Shown: positions 16,143 through 24,662, numbered from the stretch's first letter. The stretch is DNA of 31,397 bases from CAZTDD01 sp964612675 (GCA_964612675.1 CAZTDD010000081.1:1-31397), one strand, 5' to 3'. Notes: a model not told the origin generated them from the letters alone. A program made the numbers and translations.

Positions 16143-16691
16143 GTGCTCCACAATCATCGCGTTCTCGTTCTCAACTCCACTTACGAGGCCATTAACATCT
16201 GCACGGCCCGCCGCGCCCTCAAATTGCTTATCTGCGGCGTTGCCGATGCCGTTGAGGAGTCCGCGCACCTTGTCGTTTCGCCCACAGTTCAGTTTCCGCT
16301 GCCCGAGGTCATCCGGCTGCGTCGCTTCGTGCGGCTTCCATATCGGCCCGTACCGTTCTGTCGGAAGAATATCCTTCTACGCGACAGCTATCGCTGCCAA
16401 TACTGCGGCACCCAGCGCAGCCCCGAGCGCCTCACGCTCGACCACGTGCTCCCGATCTCACGCGGCGGCGCCGATACTTGGACCAACGTTGTCACGGCCT
16501 GTAAAACCTGCAACCATCGCAAAGGGAACCATCTTCCGGACGAGATCGGCATGAAGCTCCTCCACAAACCGAGGACCCCGAATCTGCCGTCGTTCCTTCA
16601 TCTTGTTCGGATCATGGGTGAACGCCGCGCAACCTGGCGTAAATACCTCTTCTTTGATTACAATGTGGAACCGGAAGAGGTTGCTGTATGA
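16143..16691 (+). CDS. HNH endonuclease family protein
   Basis: From GTG 16143 the protein has 182 residues. It starts with HNHRVLVLNSTYEAINICTARRA, typical of a widespread bacterial HNH family whose members are often annotated simply as HNH endonucleases. The HNH core is at 85-130: CQYCG (Cys85, Cys88), LDHVLPISRGG (Asp100, His101), NVVTACKTCNHRKGN (Cys120, Cys123, Asn124, His125). The four cysteines should bind a structural zinc and the His/Asn set a catalytic metal. The biological role of this family is not established; its broad occurrence argues against a simple homing endonuclease, but that is inference. The stop is only 9 bases before tRNA-Arg, so the two may be co-transcribed. Confidence 0.88.
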   Translation: MLHNHRVLVLNSTYEAINICTARRALKLLICGVADAVEESAHLVVSPTVQFPLPEVIRLRRFVRLPYRPVPFCRKNILLRDSYRCQYCGTQRSPERLTLDHVLPISRGGADTWTNVVTACKTCNHRKGNHLPDEIGMKLLHKPRTPNLPSFLHLVRIMGERRATWRKYLFFDYNVEPEEVAV

Positions 16692-16700
16692 AAACCACTC

Positions 16701-16774
16701 GCGCCTGTAGCTCAGGTGGATAGAGCGTCGGTCTCCGGAACCGAAGGCCCCTGGTTCGAATCCAGGCAGGCGCG
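16701..16774 (+). tRNA. tRNA-Arg (anticodon CCG)
   Basis: A complete cloverleaf folds: acceptor GCGCCTG/CAGGCGC, D-arm GCTC...GAGC, anticodon stem TCGGT/ACCGA with loop CTCCGGA (anticodon CCG, reads CGG), variable loop AGGCC, and T-arm CCTGG/CCAGG with TTCGAAT. The discriminator is G16774. CCA is not encoded (TTT follows). It begins 9 bases after the HNH gene stop. Confidence 0.97.
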
Positions 16775-17020
16775 TTTCCTCCCACAAAGCTTGTTCACAT
16801 CTAAAGAATCCATTGGGCGACCATCCTGGGCTCAGATCTGTGCTTGGCTCTTATTCGCATAAGAAGAATTATGTAAACAAGGACCGCGAGCTACGGACGC
16901 ACGCTTTAATCCACTCTCAAGGAAATAATCCATAACTCAAGACTATTCAAATAGAAAGGCGGATTTTAATTCCCTCCTATTTCCAATGTCATTAAGTTAA
17001 CCCCTTTGCGACGGGACGCT

Positions 17021-17087
17021 GGGAGGGCGAGGCTCCCGCCAAGCCGAAATGAAGAAAAATGGGGCTCACCGGGAGCCTCGCCCTCCC
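17021..17087. repeat. 18-bp perfect inverted repeat element
   Basis: The 18-base arm at 17021-17038 (starting gggagggcgaggc) is the exact inverse of 17070-17087 (ending cctcgccctccc), with a 31-base AT-rich middle. No protein is encoded. This looks like a dispersed palindromic element of the REP or small MITE type. Confidence 0.7.
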
Positions 17088-17159
17088 GCAACGTGGCGCA
17101 CTTGGCTTCCATCAGGACGGTAGACGTTTTACCGTAACCCCTTGAACCTAAATCCGGCG

Positions 17160-17217
17160 GTAGCGCTCGGGTCTATCCCGGGCGATTTGTTTCATCCGAG
17201 GTAAACTCGGACGCTAC
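17160..17217. repeat. REPIN-like doublet of two inverted REP units
   Basis: The left unit (17160-17184, gtagcgctcggg-tctat-cccgggcg) and the inverse of the right unit (about 17194-17217, gtagcgtccgag-tttac-ctcggatg) share the gtagcg head and a small stem-loop. Their differences are mostly transitions that keep the stems paired. The single palindrome at 3874-3899 belongs to the same family. Two inverted REP units form what is called a REPIN, normally mobilised by a RAYT transposase; none is encoded in this window. Confidence 0.6.
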
Positions 17218-17302
17218 GATATCCGCGGGTCGAAGCGCCGTTTCTAGGTTGAACCAACCCTTCCCTTCTGCGGATGAAATCTGGGAGAGGAGTTCGGAAC
17301 GC

Positions 17303-17743
17303 ATGCGAGCGGTGATTCAACGAGTCTCAGAGGCGTCGGTGGTTGTCGATGAGAAGACCGTTGGCGAGATCGGCCAGGGTATCCTGGTTCTCCTGGGCGT
17401 CCAGAAAGGCGACACGGAGGAAAGCCTGAAATGGCTTGTCGATAAGATCTCGGGTCTTCGAATCTTCAAGGACAATGCCGGCAAGATGAACCTCTCCGTG
17501 AAGGATGTCGGCGGCGGCGTTCTCGTGGTGAGCCAGTTCACACTCTACGGGGATTGCCGGAAAGGCCGACGTCCGGGTTTCGATAACGCGGCACCTCCGG
17601 AAACCGCCGAGCCGCTCTACGAAAAGGCGATCAGACTCTTCCAGGAGCACGGCCTGGAGACCCAGGGCGGCGTTTTCGGCGCGTACATGCAGGTTTCTCT
17701 GGTCAACGACGGTCCTGTCACCTTCATCCTCGAACATCCATGA
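17303..17743 (+). CDS. dtd: D-aminoacyl-tRNA deacylase
   Basis: The 146-residue protein has the standard Dtd length. It carries both active-site motifs: SQFTLYGD (about 80) and VNDGPVTF near the C-terminus, containing the Gly-cisPro motif that rejects L-aminoacyl groups. The dimeric enzyme hydrolyses D-aminoacyl-tRNA, and glycyl-tRNA(Ala), in the cytoplasm, recycling the tRNA and blocking D-amino-acid entry into proteins. ATG 17303 is chosen over the in-frame ATG 17249 because the family begins with MRAVIQRV and AGGAG lies about 11 bases upstream. It stands alone between two gene-free spacers and follows tRNA-Arg by about 530 bases. Confidence 0.96.
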   Translation: MRAVIQRVSEASVVVDEKTVGEIGQGILVLLGVQKGDTEESLKWLVDKISGLRIFKDNAGKMNLSVKDVGGGVLVVSQFTLYGDCRKGRRPGFDNAAPPETAEPLYEKAIRLFQEHGLETQGGVFGAYMQVSLVNDGPVTFILEHP

Positions 17744-18408
17744 TTCTCCACACTTGAAAAGAGTATGTGTGAGGCTAACCTCCTTTCAGAACGTAACTTA
17801 GAGCGGATGAGTTTTGTCTTCTTGCCAAAATTTACCCTATCTGCGTTCAGATCCGTTATGAGCCCGTCGGCCATATCCTGTTCGAATCGGTGTAAAGGAA
17901 GGAAAGCTAAGCCGACATTCTGAGAATCTCCTTATACAACAGTTACTATCTGAAGGCGCTTGTCGCATTCGAGAGAGTAAACCCAACGAAAGTGCGGCTT
18001 CAACCTGCGGAGATCGACCGAGGAGCAAACTCTTCCCGTTTTGTTATGAGAAGAATTTGTACGGACAAACTGCCATGAGCGAACGAGAGAGGAGTATATT
18101 ATTATGTCATAACATTCGAACAGGATACTGAATCGTAACTCATTCTACGACAGTTGGTTATCGAATTTCACCTAGGCCGAAGAGAAGGACGTCGAGCACG
18201 CGTTGTGCGGACTCCTGGGCCGGAAATTCGATTCCTCCGCCCAGCCGTTCGCTTGGCTTCCCCAGCAGATGCGCCCTCCTGAATTCATCATAACAATTGC
18301 TGATGTTTCCATACCTAGACCATATCGCAGTAGACCGAACAGAACCTCTCAGCCCGAATTTTCAGCCACTTTCTGAATGAAAGAGCGATAAGTTCGTCCT
18401 GCTAAATC
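17744..18408. other. 665-base spacer between dtd and nfo
   Basis: No intact gene is visible. A minus-strand open stretch without a start (18158-18361) may be a gene remnant. The part from about 17800 to 18150 shows neither coding character nor clear repeats. Confidence 0.5.
18158..18361 (-). pseudogene. possible 3' remnant of a degraded gene
   Basis: Reading the minus strand, a frame runs open for about 67 codons to a stop at 18158-18160. Its protein-like composition includes NISNCYDEFRRAHLLGKP and the end RVLDVLLFGLGEIR. No ATG, GTG or TTG start with a ribosome-binding site is present and an in-frame stop lies at 18362-18364. I do not recognise the family. It could be a chance open frame; support is only the protein-like composition. 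Confidence 0.15.
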
Positions 18409-19248
18409 CTACTTACGATGCATGAGGGAGCGAACGGTTGCGAGATTTACGAGATCGTCCTCATCCGACTTTTTGGGTGTCTCCAGGATCCCCGGAACCG
18501 TTCGAATTACCGGATTATTCACAATGTATCTGAAGGCATCGGTCCCAAGTTCACCTTTTCCAATGTGCATATGTCGATCCACTCGACTTCCGAGGATCTT
18601 AATGCTGTCATTCAGATGGATTACCTTAATATCTTGCTTATCAAACAGATACAGAAGATTTTTGACGAAATTTCGGATTTCCCCCTTCGTGCGGATATCG
18701 TACCCCGCCGCAAAGGCGTGACATGTGTCGATACAAATCCCTATCTGTCTGATATGTTTAATAATAGCCTTATGGATTTTACTGAGTTCCTCAAGTGTGG
18801 AACCCAGTTCGCTTCCCTGGCCCGCAGTGTTTTCCAACAGCAGAAATACCCGCCGATCTTTTTCGCCCCACGCATGCTTAATCGCCTCAGCCATTCGACT
18901 TACAGCCTCTGGGTGATTCCCCTTTCCCATGTGCGTCACCAGATACTCAGCACCCACCGCCTCGCATCGATCCAGGTTCTCTCTAAGGCTCTCAATCGAC
19001 TTCACATACAGATCCTCATCTAAAGTTGCCAGGTTCGGCAGATAAGGCATATGGACGACCACGGGATCAAGGCCGGATTCCTCGCGCGCAGCCCTAAACC
19101 CCTCGACCGCCTTCACATCGAGCGGCGGCATGCTCCAGGAGCGAGGATTACAGAGGAAGATCTGGAAGGTGTCGCAGCCGAGTTTCTCAGCCCGCTCAAC
19201 CGCCTTCTGAAGCCCTCCGGCAATGGATACATGTACTCCAACCTTCAC
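18409..19248 (-). CDS. nfo: endonuclease IV (deoxyribonuclease IV)
   Basis: The 279-residue protein matches the AP endonuclease family 2 TIM barrel in length and motif order: GVHVSIAGGLQKAVERAEKLGCDTFQIF, VVHMPYLPNLA, LLLENTAGQGSELG, IDTCHAFAAGYD, VIHLNDS, DRHMHIGKGELG and ILETPK. The His, Asp and Glu residues in these motifs bind the trinuclear zinc centre. The enzyme cuts DNA 5' to abasic sites and removes blocked 3' ends in base-excision repair. The start is GTG at 19248. It begins exactly where family similarity does, though the ribosome-binding site (AAAGG about 11 bases upstream) is weak. The gene is divergent from the PadR regulator gene, with 150 bases between starts. Confidence 0.95.
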   Translation of the reverse strand: MKVGVHVSIAGGLQKAVERAEKLGCDTFQIFLCNPRSWSMPPLDVKAVEGFRAAREESGLDPVVVHMPYLPNLATLDEDLYVKSIESLRENLDRCEAVGAEYLVTHMGKGNHPEAVSRMAEAIKHAWGEKDRRVFLLLENTAGQGSELGSTLEELSKIHKAIIKHIRQIGICIDTCHAFAAGYDIRTKGEIRNFVKNLLYLFDKQDIKVIHLNDSIKILGSRVDRHMHIGKGELGTDAFRYIVNNPVIRTVPGILETPKKSDEDDLVNLATVRSLMHRK

Positions 19249-19336
19249 GATCGCACGACCTTTCCGTGGTCGAAGCTGTTAGAAACCTGGAATCCTTATC
19301 CTTATAAAAATCAAGGATATTTCGCACTTTCGGGAC

Positions 19337-19365
19337 TTGATGAGTCCCGGTTCTTATGGTATGCT
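19337..19365 (+). promoter_or_regulatory. candidate promoter of the padR-type gene
   Basis: TTGATG (19337-19342) and TATGCT (19360-19365) are exactly 17 bases apart. The -10 box touches the palindrome 19364-19391, so a protein bound there would block transcription initiation. Confidence 0.5.
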
Positions 19366-19391
19366 TGCATTGTAAGTCCTTACATTGCAAG
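19364..19391. promoter_or_regulatory. 28-bp palindromic operator, probably bound by PadR
   Basis: cttgcattgtaag (19364-19376) and cttacattgcaag (19379-19391) are inverse copies with one mismatch and a 2-base centre. The core TGTAAG-tc-CTTACA resembles PadR boxes. It lies between the -10 box and the start codon of the PadR gene, ending 8 bases before ATG 19400. Autorepression is the obvious inference. Confidence 0.65.
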
Positions 19392-19399
19392 GTGCCCTC

Positions 19400-19717
19400 A
19401 TGCGCTTCCGACGTGAATTACTCAAAGGCTGTCTTCGAACGTTGATTCTAAAGGTTTTGGCGGACCAGCCATGTTACGCAAACGAGATCCGCAGGCATCT
19501 CGATGCGAAAAGCGCCGGCGCTTTCCAGATCCCCGAGGGAACCATCTATTCTGTTCTACACCGTCTTGAAGACAAAGGGTTAATCGTTTCCGAGTCAAGC
19601 GAAAGCGCTGTACGGATTTACAAGCTCACAGAGGAGGGCAAGAAGGAGCTGGAGTACAGCCTCCGGGAATGGCAGATGTTCAGCCGGGCGATGGATGTGG
19701 CCCTGGGGGATCGATGA
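19400..19717 (+). CDS. PadR-family transcriptional regulator
   Basis: The 105-residue protein is a short PadR winged-helix protein. It has the typical LKGCLRTLILKVLADQPCYANEIRRHL helix-turn, the recognition region EGTIYSVLHRLEDKGLI, the wing with YKLTEEGKKEL, and a short C-terminal helix for dimerisation. Such proteins repress transporter or detoxification genes and often themselves. No transporter is adjacent, so targets beyond its own gene are unknown. A TTG at 19385 is in frame, but ATG 19400 with AAGGTG 5-6 bases upstream is better. The promoter and a 28-bp palindrome directly upstream support negative autoregulation. The gene converges on the rhodanese gene. Confidence 0.9.
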   Translation: MRFRRELLKGCLRTLILKVLADQPCYANEIRRHLDAKSAGAFQIPEGTIYSVLHRLEDKGLIVSESSESAVRIYKLTEEGKKELEYSLREWQMFSRAMDVALGDR

Positions 19718-19808
19718 TCGCGGAGTACCCTTCCCTTTCGAACGACGAATCGAGGAGGTTCGGAAACAAACCGGTTGATCTCAGGCCAGGCCCATGGGTA
19801 CGCCGGTG

Positions 19809-20231
19809 TCAGTAGCAAGCCCACGCTCGAACGGGTGTGTCTTCTTCGTAGGGCCCGGTTTCGACCTCGGCGTCCGGCAGCGCGCTGTAGGCGTAGAAGC
19901 CGCCCAGATCCCGCACATCCTGAAAACCGTTGGCTTCGAGGAACTGCGCGGCGAGGGCACTGCGAAAACCGGAAGCGCAGTGAACGATGATGGTTTTGTC
20001 TTTGGGGAGTTCCTCCCACTTCTCCTGGAGGACGCCGCTATTCCATGGCATCAGTTTTGCGCCGGGGATATGCCCCTTTTCATATTCCCTTTCTTCACGG
20101 ACATCGAGGATAACAACATCCTCTGAGCCGATAAGCTCGACTACTTCCTCCGGGGCGATAGGCTCGACAGCGAGAAGACTAAGGGGGCAGAGGACGAAGC
20201 CCAGGAATAACAGAATCCAACGTTTTTTCAT
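19809..20231 (-). CDS. secreted single-domain rhodanese
   Basis: The 140-residue protein has a signal peptide (about 1-21, LLFLGFVLCPLSLLA) followed by one rhodanese domain. The domain has VVILDVREEREYEKGHIPGA, and the active-site loop HCASGFRS with Cys85 as the sulfur-accepting residue. A 6-residue loop ending in Arg/Ser is typical of sulfurtransferases rather than Cdc25-type phosphatases. It probably moves sulfane sulfur outside the cytoplasm; donor and acceptor are unknown. A possible lipobox is not convincing. It converges on the PadR gene and lies just downstream, on the same strand, of no other gene within 140 bases, so it is probably transcribed alone or by read-through. Confidence 0.9.
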   Translation of the reverse strand: MKKRWILLFLGFVLCPLSLLAVEPIAPEEVVELIGSEDVVILDVREEREYEKGHIPGAKLMPWNSGVLQEKWEELPKDKTIIVHCASGFRSALAAQFLEANGFQDVRDLGGFYAYSALPDAEVETGPYEEDTPVRAWACY

Positions 20232-20371
20232 AATCCAGCCTCTGAGAGTTTTCTTTTTGGCGGTCGCGATGCGAGAGTCAAGGTGTGTTCGGATAGATTA
20301 TCACACCGCCTGCCTGGAGCAACGGTGTACCGCCGAGATGGAATCGGCGAGTCCCGTGTAGAGGTTTAGAG

Positions 20372-23300
20372 TTAGTCAGAACGACCGTCGAGAATCCTGC
20401 GCACAGTCTGCAGCAGGTGCGCAGGACGATAAGGTTTTGAGAGATACGCCGCCGCGCCGAGCCGATCCAAAGCGTCCTTTTGCATTTCTTCGGCATAGCC
20501 GCTGCTGACTATAACTTTGGTGTCCGGTGCCACTGCGCGGATTTCTCGCAACACCTCTTGGCCGGATCGTCGAGGAAGAGAGAGATCGAGAAGGACCAAG
20601 TCTATCGCTTTGTGATTCTCTAAAAAGGACTGAACTCCCGAATCACCGTCGGTGGCTGTGAGAACCGTATACCCATTGCGCTGAAACAATGTGTTTGCCA
20701 AATCAAGGATCAGTTCCTCATCGTCAATAACAAGTACAGTCTCTTTGCCTGCCGGAATCTGTGGCGAATCTTCCTTGGGCTCTTCTTGGCGTTCTTGCTT
20801 TTCAAGAGCGGGCAGATAGATCTTAAATGTGCTCCCTTTACCGTACTCGCTGGTAAAGTCGATCCATCCCCGATGTTGACGAATTGCGCCATACGCACTG
20901 GCCAATCCGAGACCGGTCCCTTCTCCCGGCTGTTTTGTGGTGAAAAAGGGTTCGAATGCGCGCATTCGGATTTCATCGGGCATTCCCATTCCGTTGTCGG
21001 CAACGGTCAAGACGACAAAAGGACCGGGTCGCGCGTAGGGCCGGGTTTCGCAGAACTGTTCGTCCAGGTCGCAAGTCTCCGTCACGACGGTGACGGCAAA
21101 TTGCTCTTGAAGCCGCTCCGGAAACTGGTCGCCGCGTAGTATGCGTTCGATAGCGTCTCTGGCGTTGACACAGAGGTTCATGAGAACCGAGCTGAGTTGT
21201 GCCCGGTCGGCGTTGACCGCGGGAAGATCCGGCTCCAATTCGGTTCGAATCTCGATACGGCGGTCCACCGTTTGCCTTGTGAGTCTGACAACCTCTTCGA
21301 CGACTTCGTTCGGGTCGATTCGGCTGAGTTGGATAGTCGATTTTCTGCTGAATGCCAGCAACTGCTGGACCAATTGTGCGGATCGATCGGTTGCGTTTAA
21401 AGCATCCGCGACAAATCTTCTCGATTCCGGCGGTATATCTTGCTCGATCAGACCGAGATTTCCCATAATTCCGGTGAGCAGGTTATTGACATTGTGTGCG
21501 ATGCCCCCGGCGAGTTGACCGACCGCTTCCATTTTATGGGATTGCCGCAGTTGTTCCTCGAGTTCTCTTCGTTCCGTGATATCGATTGCCACGGCAAGAA
21601 CCGCCGTTTCCTGAGTTCCGGAAACCTCGAAGGGAATCCTGGACACCTGAAACACACGCGATTGACCGTTTGGCAACGTGATGGTCTCTTCAGCGATGAA
21701 CAGAGGTTTCCGAGTATCGATGACCTGGCGGTCCTGCGCTTCCATCCGTTCCTGTTCTTGCGTTGATGAAAGCAGGATATCGTACGGTTTTCCGTCCAGA
21801 TCGGAGACGGTCTTTCCAAAAGAGCGCGCCAGAGCTTTGTTTGAGAGAATGAATTTGCCGTCTCGATTTCTCGCGTAGATCCAATGGGGAACGAGATCGA
21901 TAATCTGCCGCAAGCGGCTTTCACTTTCCTGCAGTGCCTGTGTCCGCTGATCGACCATCGATTCGAGATTGGTGGCATATTTCGCGAGTTTCCATCGGGT
22001 GATAAGCGCGTACACAAACAGGATGAGAAGAAGAAACAGAACGCTGATAACGGCCGATTTGAACCACCACGTTTCTCTCACGGACAACGGGTGAACCCGA
22101 AAAGAGCAAACGGCCGGTGAGGGATCGATATCTTGTCCTTCGTCTTGCGCTCTCACGTAAAGGAAATACCTTCCGGGGCGCAACCCGGCGACTGGAAGAC
22201 CGGCGGACGGAACACGCTGAAACTCGTTCCAGTTTCCTTCGTTCAGTTGCCACGAATAGACATATTCTCGATTGCGGTCTCGTGGGACGAATTGTTCCAC
22301 GGCATCGAAACTGACCCGTAGGGTTTCTCCTTCAAGGATCTCCTGTTCGGCCTTGATGATTTGAGTGTCGGGGGGGACGTTGTCGGGGCGATAGCAGATC
22401 ACTCCGGCGTCGCTGTTCAACCAGAGTACGCCCTCACGTCCCGGTACCACATCCGATACATTGTCCAGGCCCGGGGGAAATGTCAGCCTCCGGTGGGTCA
22501 GAGTGTCTCCGTCTGGAATAATGTTGATACAGCCATCTCCACCGAAGTAGATCCTGTCATCCTCACCGAGGAAGCCAAAATCCTGTACGTCGACCCCCAG
22601 GATAGACCACCGATCCGTCGTCCTGTCATGGTGTCCGAGGTTGTCACGTTCCATTTCGTCACCAAGGAGGCCGAACCACTCCTCCGTTCCGCGACGAACG
22701 ATGGTGAAAATGTGCCGATTCGAGAGACCGGTGAATGGATCCCACTTCCCTCTTCTCTCTTCATTGGTCACCACTGAGACCAGAGCGCCAAAGGGACCGA
22801 ACAGCCACAAGTCGTGGTCAGGCTCGATATAGAAGTCAAAGGAGGTCGACTCGGGCACGGAAGGGTCGAAAGGGACATGGATAGAGTCGTCTTTCCGAAT
22901 CCAATAAAACCGCCGACCTCGGTCGTTTACTCGGTCTGCAACACACCAGATCCCTTCCGCCGGGTCCGGTTTAGTCGCCAGAACTTTCGCCTGACGTAGA
23001 TCGTCAGGAGTACAATCCGCCCAAGAGTCGCCGTCACGGCATAAAACTACTGTCTTGCCCTCCGGATCTGTTCCGTGTGCCCAAATCTGCATAGACCGGT
23101 CAGGTACCAGTCCTTCAATTGTCGCTAGCCCAGTCTTCTCTCCACTGGAGAAAATCTCAAAGTCCGAGGAATTCCGGAGTGAATGAACGATTCTATTGTC
23201 GGACCAACCCCATACGGTTCCATCGCTGTCCTGTATGGTGTTTTGAGGGAATCCTTCGACTTCATGCCAGTCATGGCCGTCTTTGACTATGGTTCGGTCT

Positions 23301-24394
23301 CCTGAGAACCAGACGCGGTGTTCCGAATCGGTCAAGCGGGGGATCGGAAGGTCGCGATACTCGGCCCAAGAATGCTGGATGCGGCACCACCGTGTCGCTG
23401 CGTTGAATCCCGTGCACCAGATAGATCCGTCGGGAGCCTCTTTCATGCACTCTATTCCGCCGGGTCGTCGTCGATAGGCCGCCGACATTCTTTGGAAGGC
23501 ACCGTCCGACCATTCCATGAATGCTCTGTAGTCGCCATCCAGATCGTTCGCAGAGACAATGCTCCCGTCTTGCGTTGAACAAATCCGAGCAGACTGTAGG
23601 AGTCGATTCGGATAGCGAGTCCACTCCTCTTCGTCCCGGATATACACGGCGTCATTTGCGGTGACCATGAGACGTCCGTCTGGGAATTCAGCCATATCCC
23701 ACAGAGGTCCCTCGTGTCCTGGAATGGAGATCTTCTGCCACCGATCTTCGTGCAAAACGGCTAATCCTTCCGCTGTGAGAACGAACCGGCGCCCCCTGGA
23801 ATCTTGGAAGTAATTGAGCACACGGTCGCTGGGCAGACCGTCTTGAACGTGGTATGTCTTCCATCCCTGTGCACCAAAAGAAGAGAGTCCACCGGAGACA
23901 TTCTCATCGGGCCATGGATCGCAGCAGAACCAAAGTGTGCCGTCTTCATCCTGGTGAATACGCCGGACACTGGGACCTGCGAGATGCACCTCAGATGCGT
24001 ACGTTTTGTATTCCGATCCATCGAATTCTCCCGCTCCACGATCGCTGCCTACCCAAAGTTCGTTGTTTCGAGTCACAAAGACGCATCGGACTATTGAACT
24101 TGGGAGTCCGTCCATCTCGACGAAATGGCGCCAGCGGTATCCCTCGAAGCGATATAAACCTCGGGAGCTGGCAATCCAGGCGGTGCCGTTTGATTCGAAG
24201 TCGATATCGAAAAAATGTTGATAATGGACGTTTGCATCTTCGATATAATCCTGGACACGCCAAATTGAGTCGAGACTTTCTTGGGGAGCGGGAATACGGT
24301 TCCAGCGAATGTCCGGGGTTTCCGAAGCCCGAGCCAACCCCGCTGAAAACAGGACAAAGGAGGTGATGAGAATCGGTATCCTGTAGGAAATCAT
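20372..24394 (-). CDS. propeller-type hybrid sensor histidine kinase with receiver domain
   Basis: The 1340-residue protein is a one-piece two-component system. Order: signal peptide (1-23); extracytoplasmic seven-bladed propeller repeats of the Reg_prop type (about 40-680, with repeats such as GTAWIASSRGLYRFEGYRW); a Y_Y_Y domain (about 690-765); a transmembrane helix (about 776-800); a short coiled coil; a PAS domain (about 826-945); HisKA with His967 in GGIAHNVNNLLTG; HATPase with Asn1077, Asp1133 (ADNGMGM) and GTGLGLA; and a receiver (about 1217-1335) with Asp1270 (LVLLDLSLP). In Bacteroidetes such proteins often sense polysaccharide fragments. Here no DNA-binding output domain is attached, so phosphate must pass to another protein. 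HNxNN replaces the commoner HDFNN. The start lacks a clear ribosome-binding site. Confidence 0.92.
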   Translation of the reverse strand: MISYRIPILITSFVLFSAGLARASETPDIRWNRIPAPQESLDSIWRVQDYIEDANVHYQHFFDIDFESNGTAWIASSRGLYRFEGYRWRHFVEMDGLPSSIVRCVFVTRNNELWVGSDRGAGEFDGSEYKTYASEVHLAGPSVRRIHQDEDGTLWFCCDPWPDENVSGGLSSFGAQGWKTYHVQDGLPSDRVLNYFQDSRGRRFVLTAEGLAVLHEDRWQKISIPGHEGPLWDMAEFPDGRLMVTANDAVYIRDEEEWTRYPNRLLQSARICSTQDGSIVSANDLDGDYRAFMEWSDGAFQRMSAAYRRRPGGIECMKEAPDGSIWCTGFNAATRWCRIQHSWAEYRDLPIPRLTDSEHRVWFSGDRTIVKDGHDWHEVEGFPQNTIQDSDGTVWGWSDNRIVHSLRNSSDFEIFSSGEKTGLATIEGLVPDRSMQIWAHGTDPEGKTVVLCRDGDSWADCTPDDLRQAKVLATKPDPAEGIWCVADRVNDRGRRFYWIRKDDSIHVPFDPSVPESTSFDFYIEPDHDLWLFGPFGALVSVVTNEERRGKWDPFTGLSNRHIFTIVRRGTEEWFGLLGDEMERDNLGHHDRTTDRWSILGVDVQDFGFLGEDDRIYFGGDGCINIIPDGDTLTHRRLTFPPGLDNVSDVVPGREGVLWLNSDAGVICYRPDNVPPDTQIIKAEQEILEGETLRVSFDAVEQFVPRDRNREYVYSWQLNEGNWNEFQRVPSAGLPVAGLRPGRYFLYVRAQDEGQDIDPSPAVCSFRVHPLSVRETWWFKSAVISVLFLLLILFVYALITRWKLAKYATNLESMVDQRTQALQESESRLRQIIDLVPHWIYARNRDGKFILSNKALARSFGKTVSDLDGKPYDILLSSTQEQERMEAQDRQVIDTRKPLFIAEETITLPNGQSRVFQVSRIPFEVSGTQETAVLAVAIDITERRELEEQLRQSHKMEAVGQLAGGIAHNVNNLLTGIMGNLGLIEQDIPPESRRFVADALNATDRSAQLVQQLLAFSRKSTIQLSRIDPNEVVEEVVRLTRQTVDRRIEIRTELEPDLPAVNADRAQLSSVLMNLCVNARDAIERILRGDQFPERLQEQFAVTVVTETCDLDEQFCETRPYARPGPFVVLTVADNGMGMPDEIRMRAFEPFFTTKQPGEGTGLGLASAYGAIRQHRGWIDFTSEYGKGSTFKIYLPALEKQERQEEPKEDSPQIPAGKETVLVIDDEELILDLANTLFQRNGYTVLTATDGDSGVQSFLENHKAIDLVLLDLSLPRRSGQEVLREIRAVAPDTKVIVSSGYAEEMQKDALDRLGAAAYLSKPYRPAHLLQTVRRILDGRSD

Positions 24395-24662
24395 TCTAAG
24401 GAATTGCGCTCAGCTTTCTGTGCTGAATATCGGAGCTTGGGACACCAAGTGTACTTAAAGTGATACACAAACTATAGGCAAGCAAGGGGCGCCGGAACGG
24501 ATGAAAACGGCGATTTGGCTATTGCGGTTCGGTCGTCAAGATGTCGTGAGCCGTGGTGCGCTTAATGTCTCCCGGGTTTCTTCATCAGATTACAGTCAGA
24601 AGTATTGAACAATTGTCTTCAAGCAGGAAATGCAAAAGGATGGAAAGCAAGTTGTTCTCTGC

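Larger units (their letters stand above)
16775..17302. other. 528-base spacer between tRNA-Arg and dtd
   Basis: No gene is visible. The left half (about 16785-17000) is AT-rich with no clear structure. The right half holds two palindromic elements, 17021-17087 and 17160-17217. No tRNA-derived direct repeat that would mark an integrated element was seen by eye. Confidence 0.5.
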
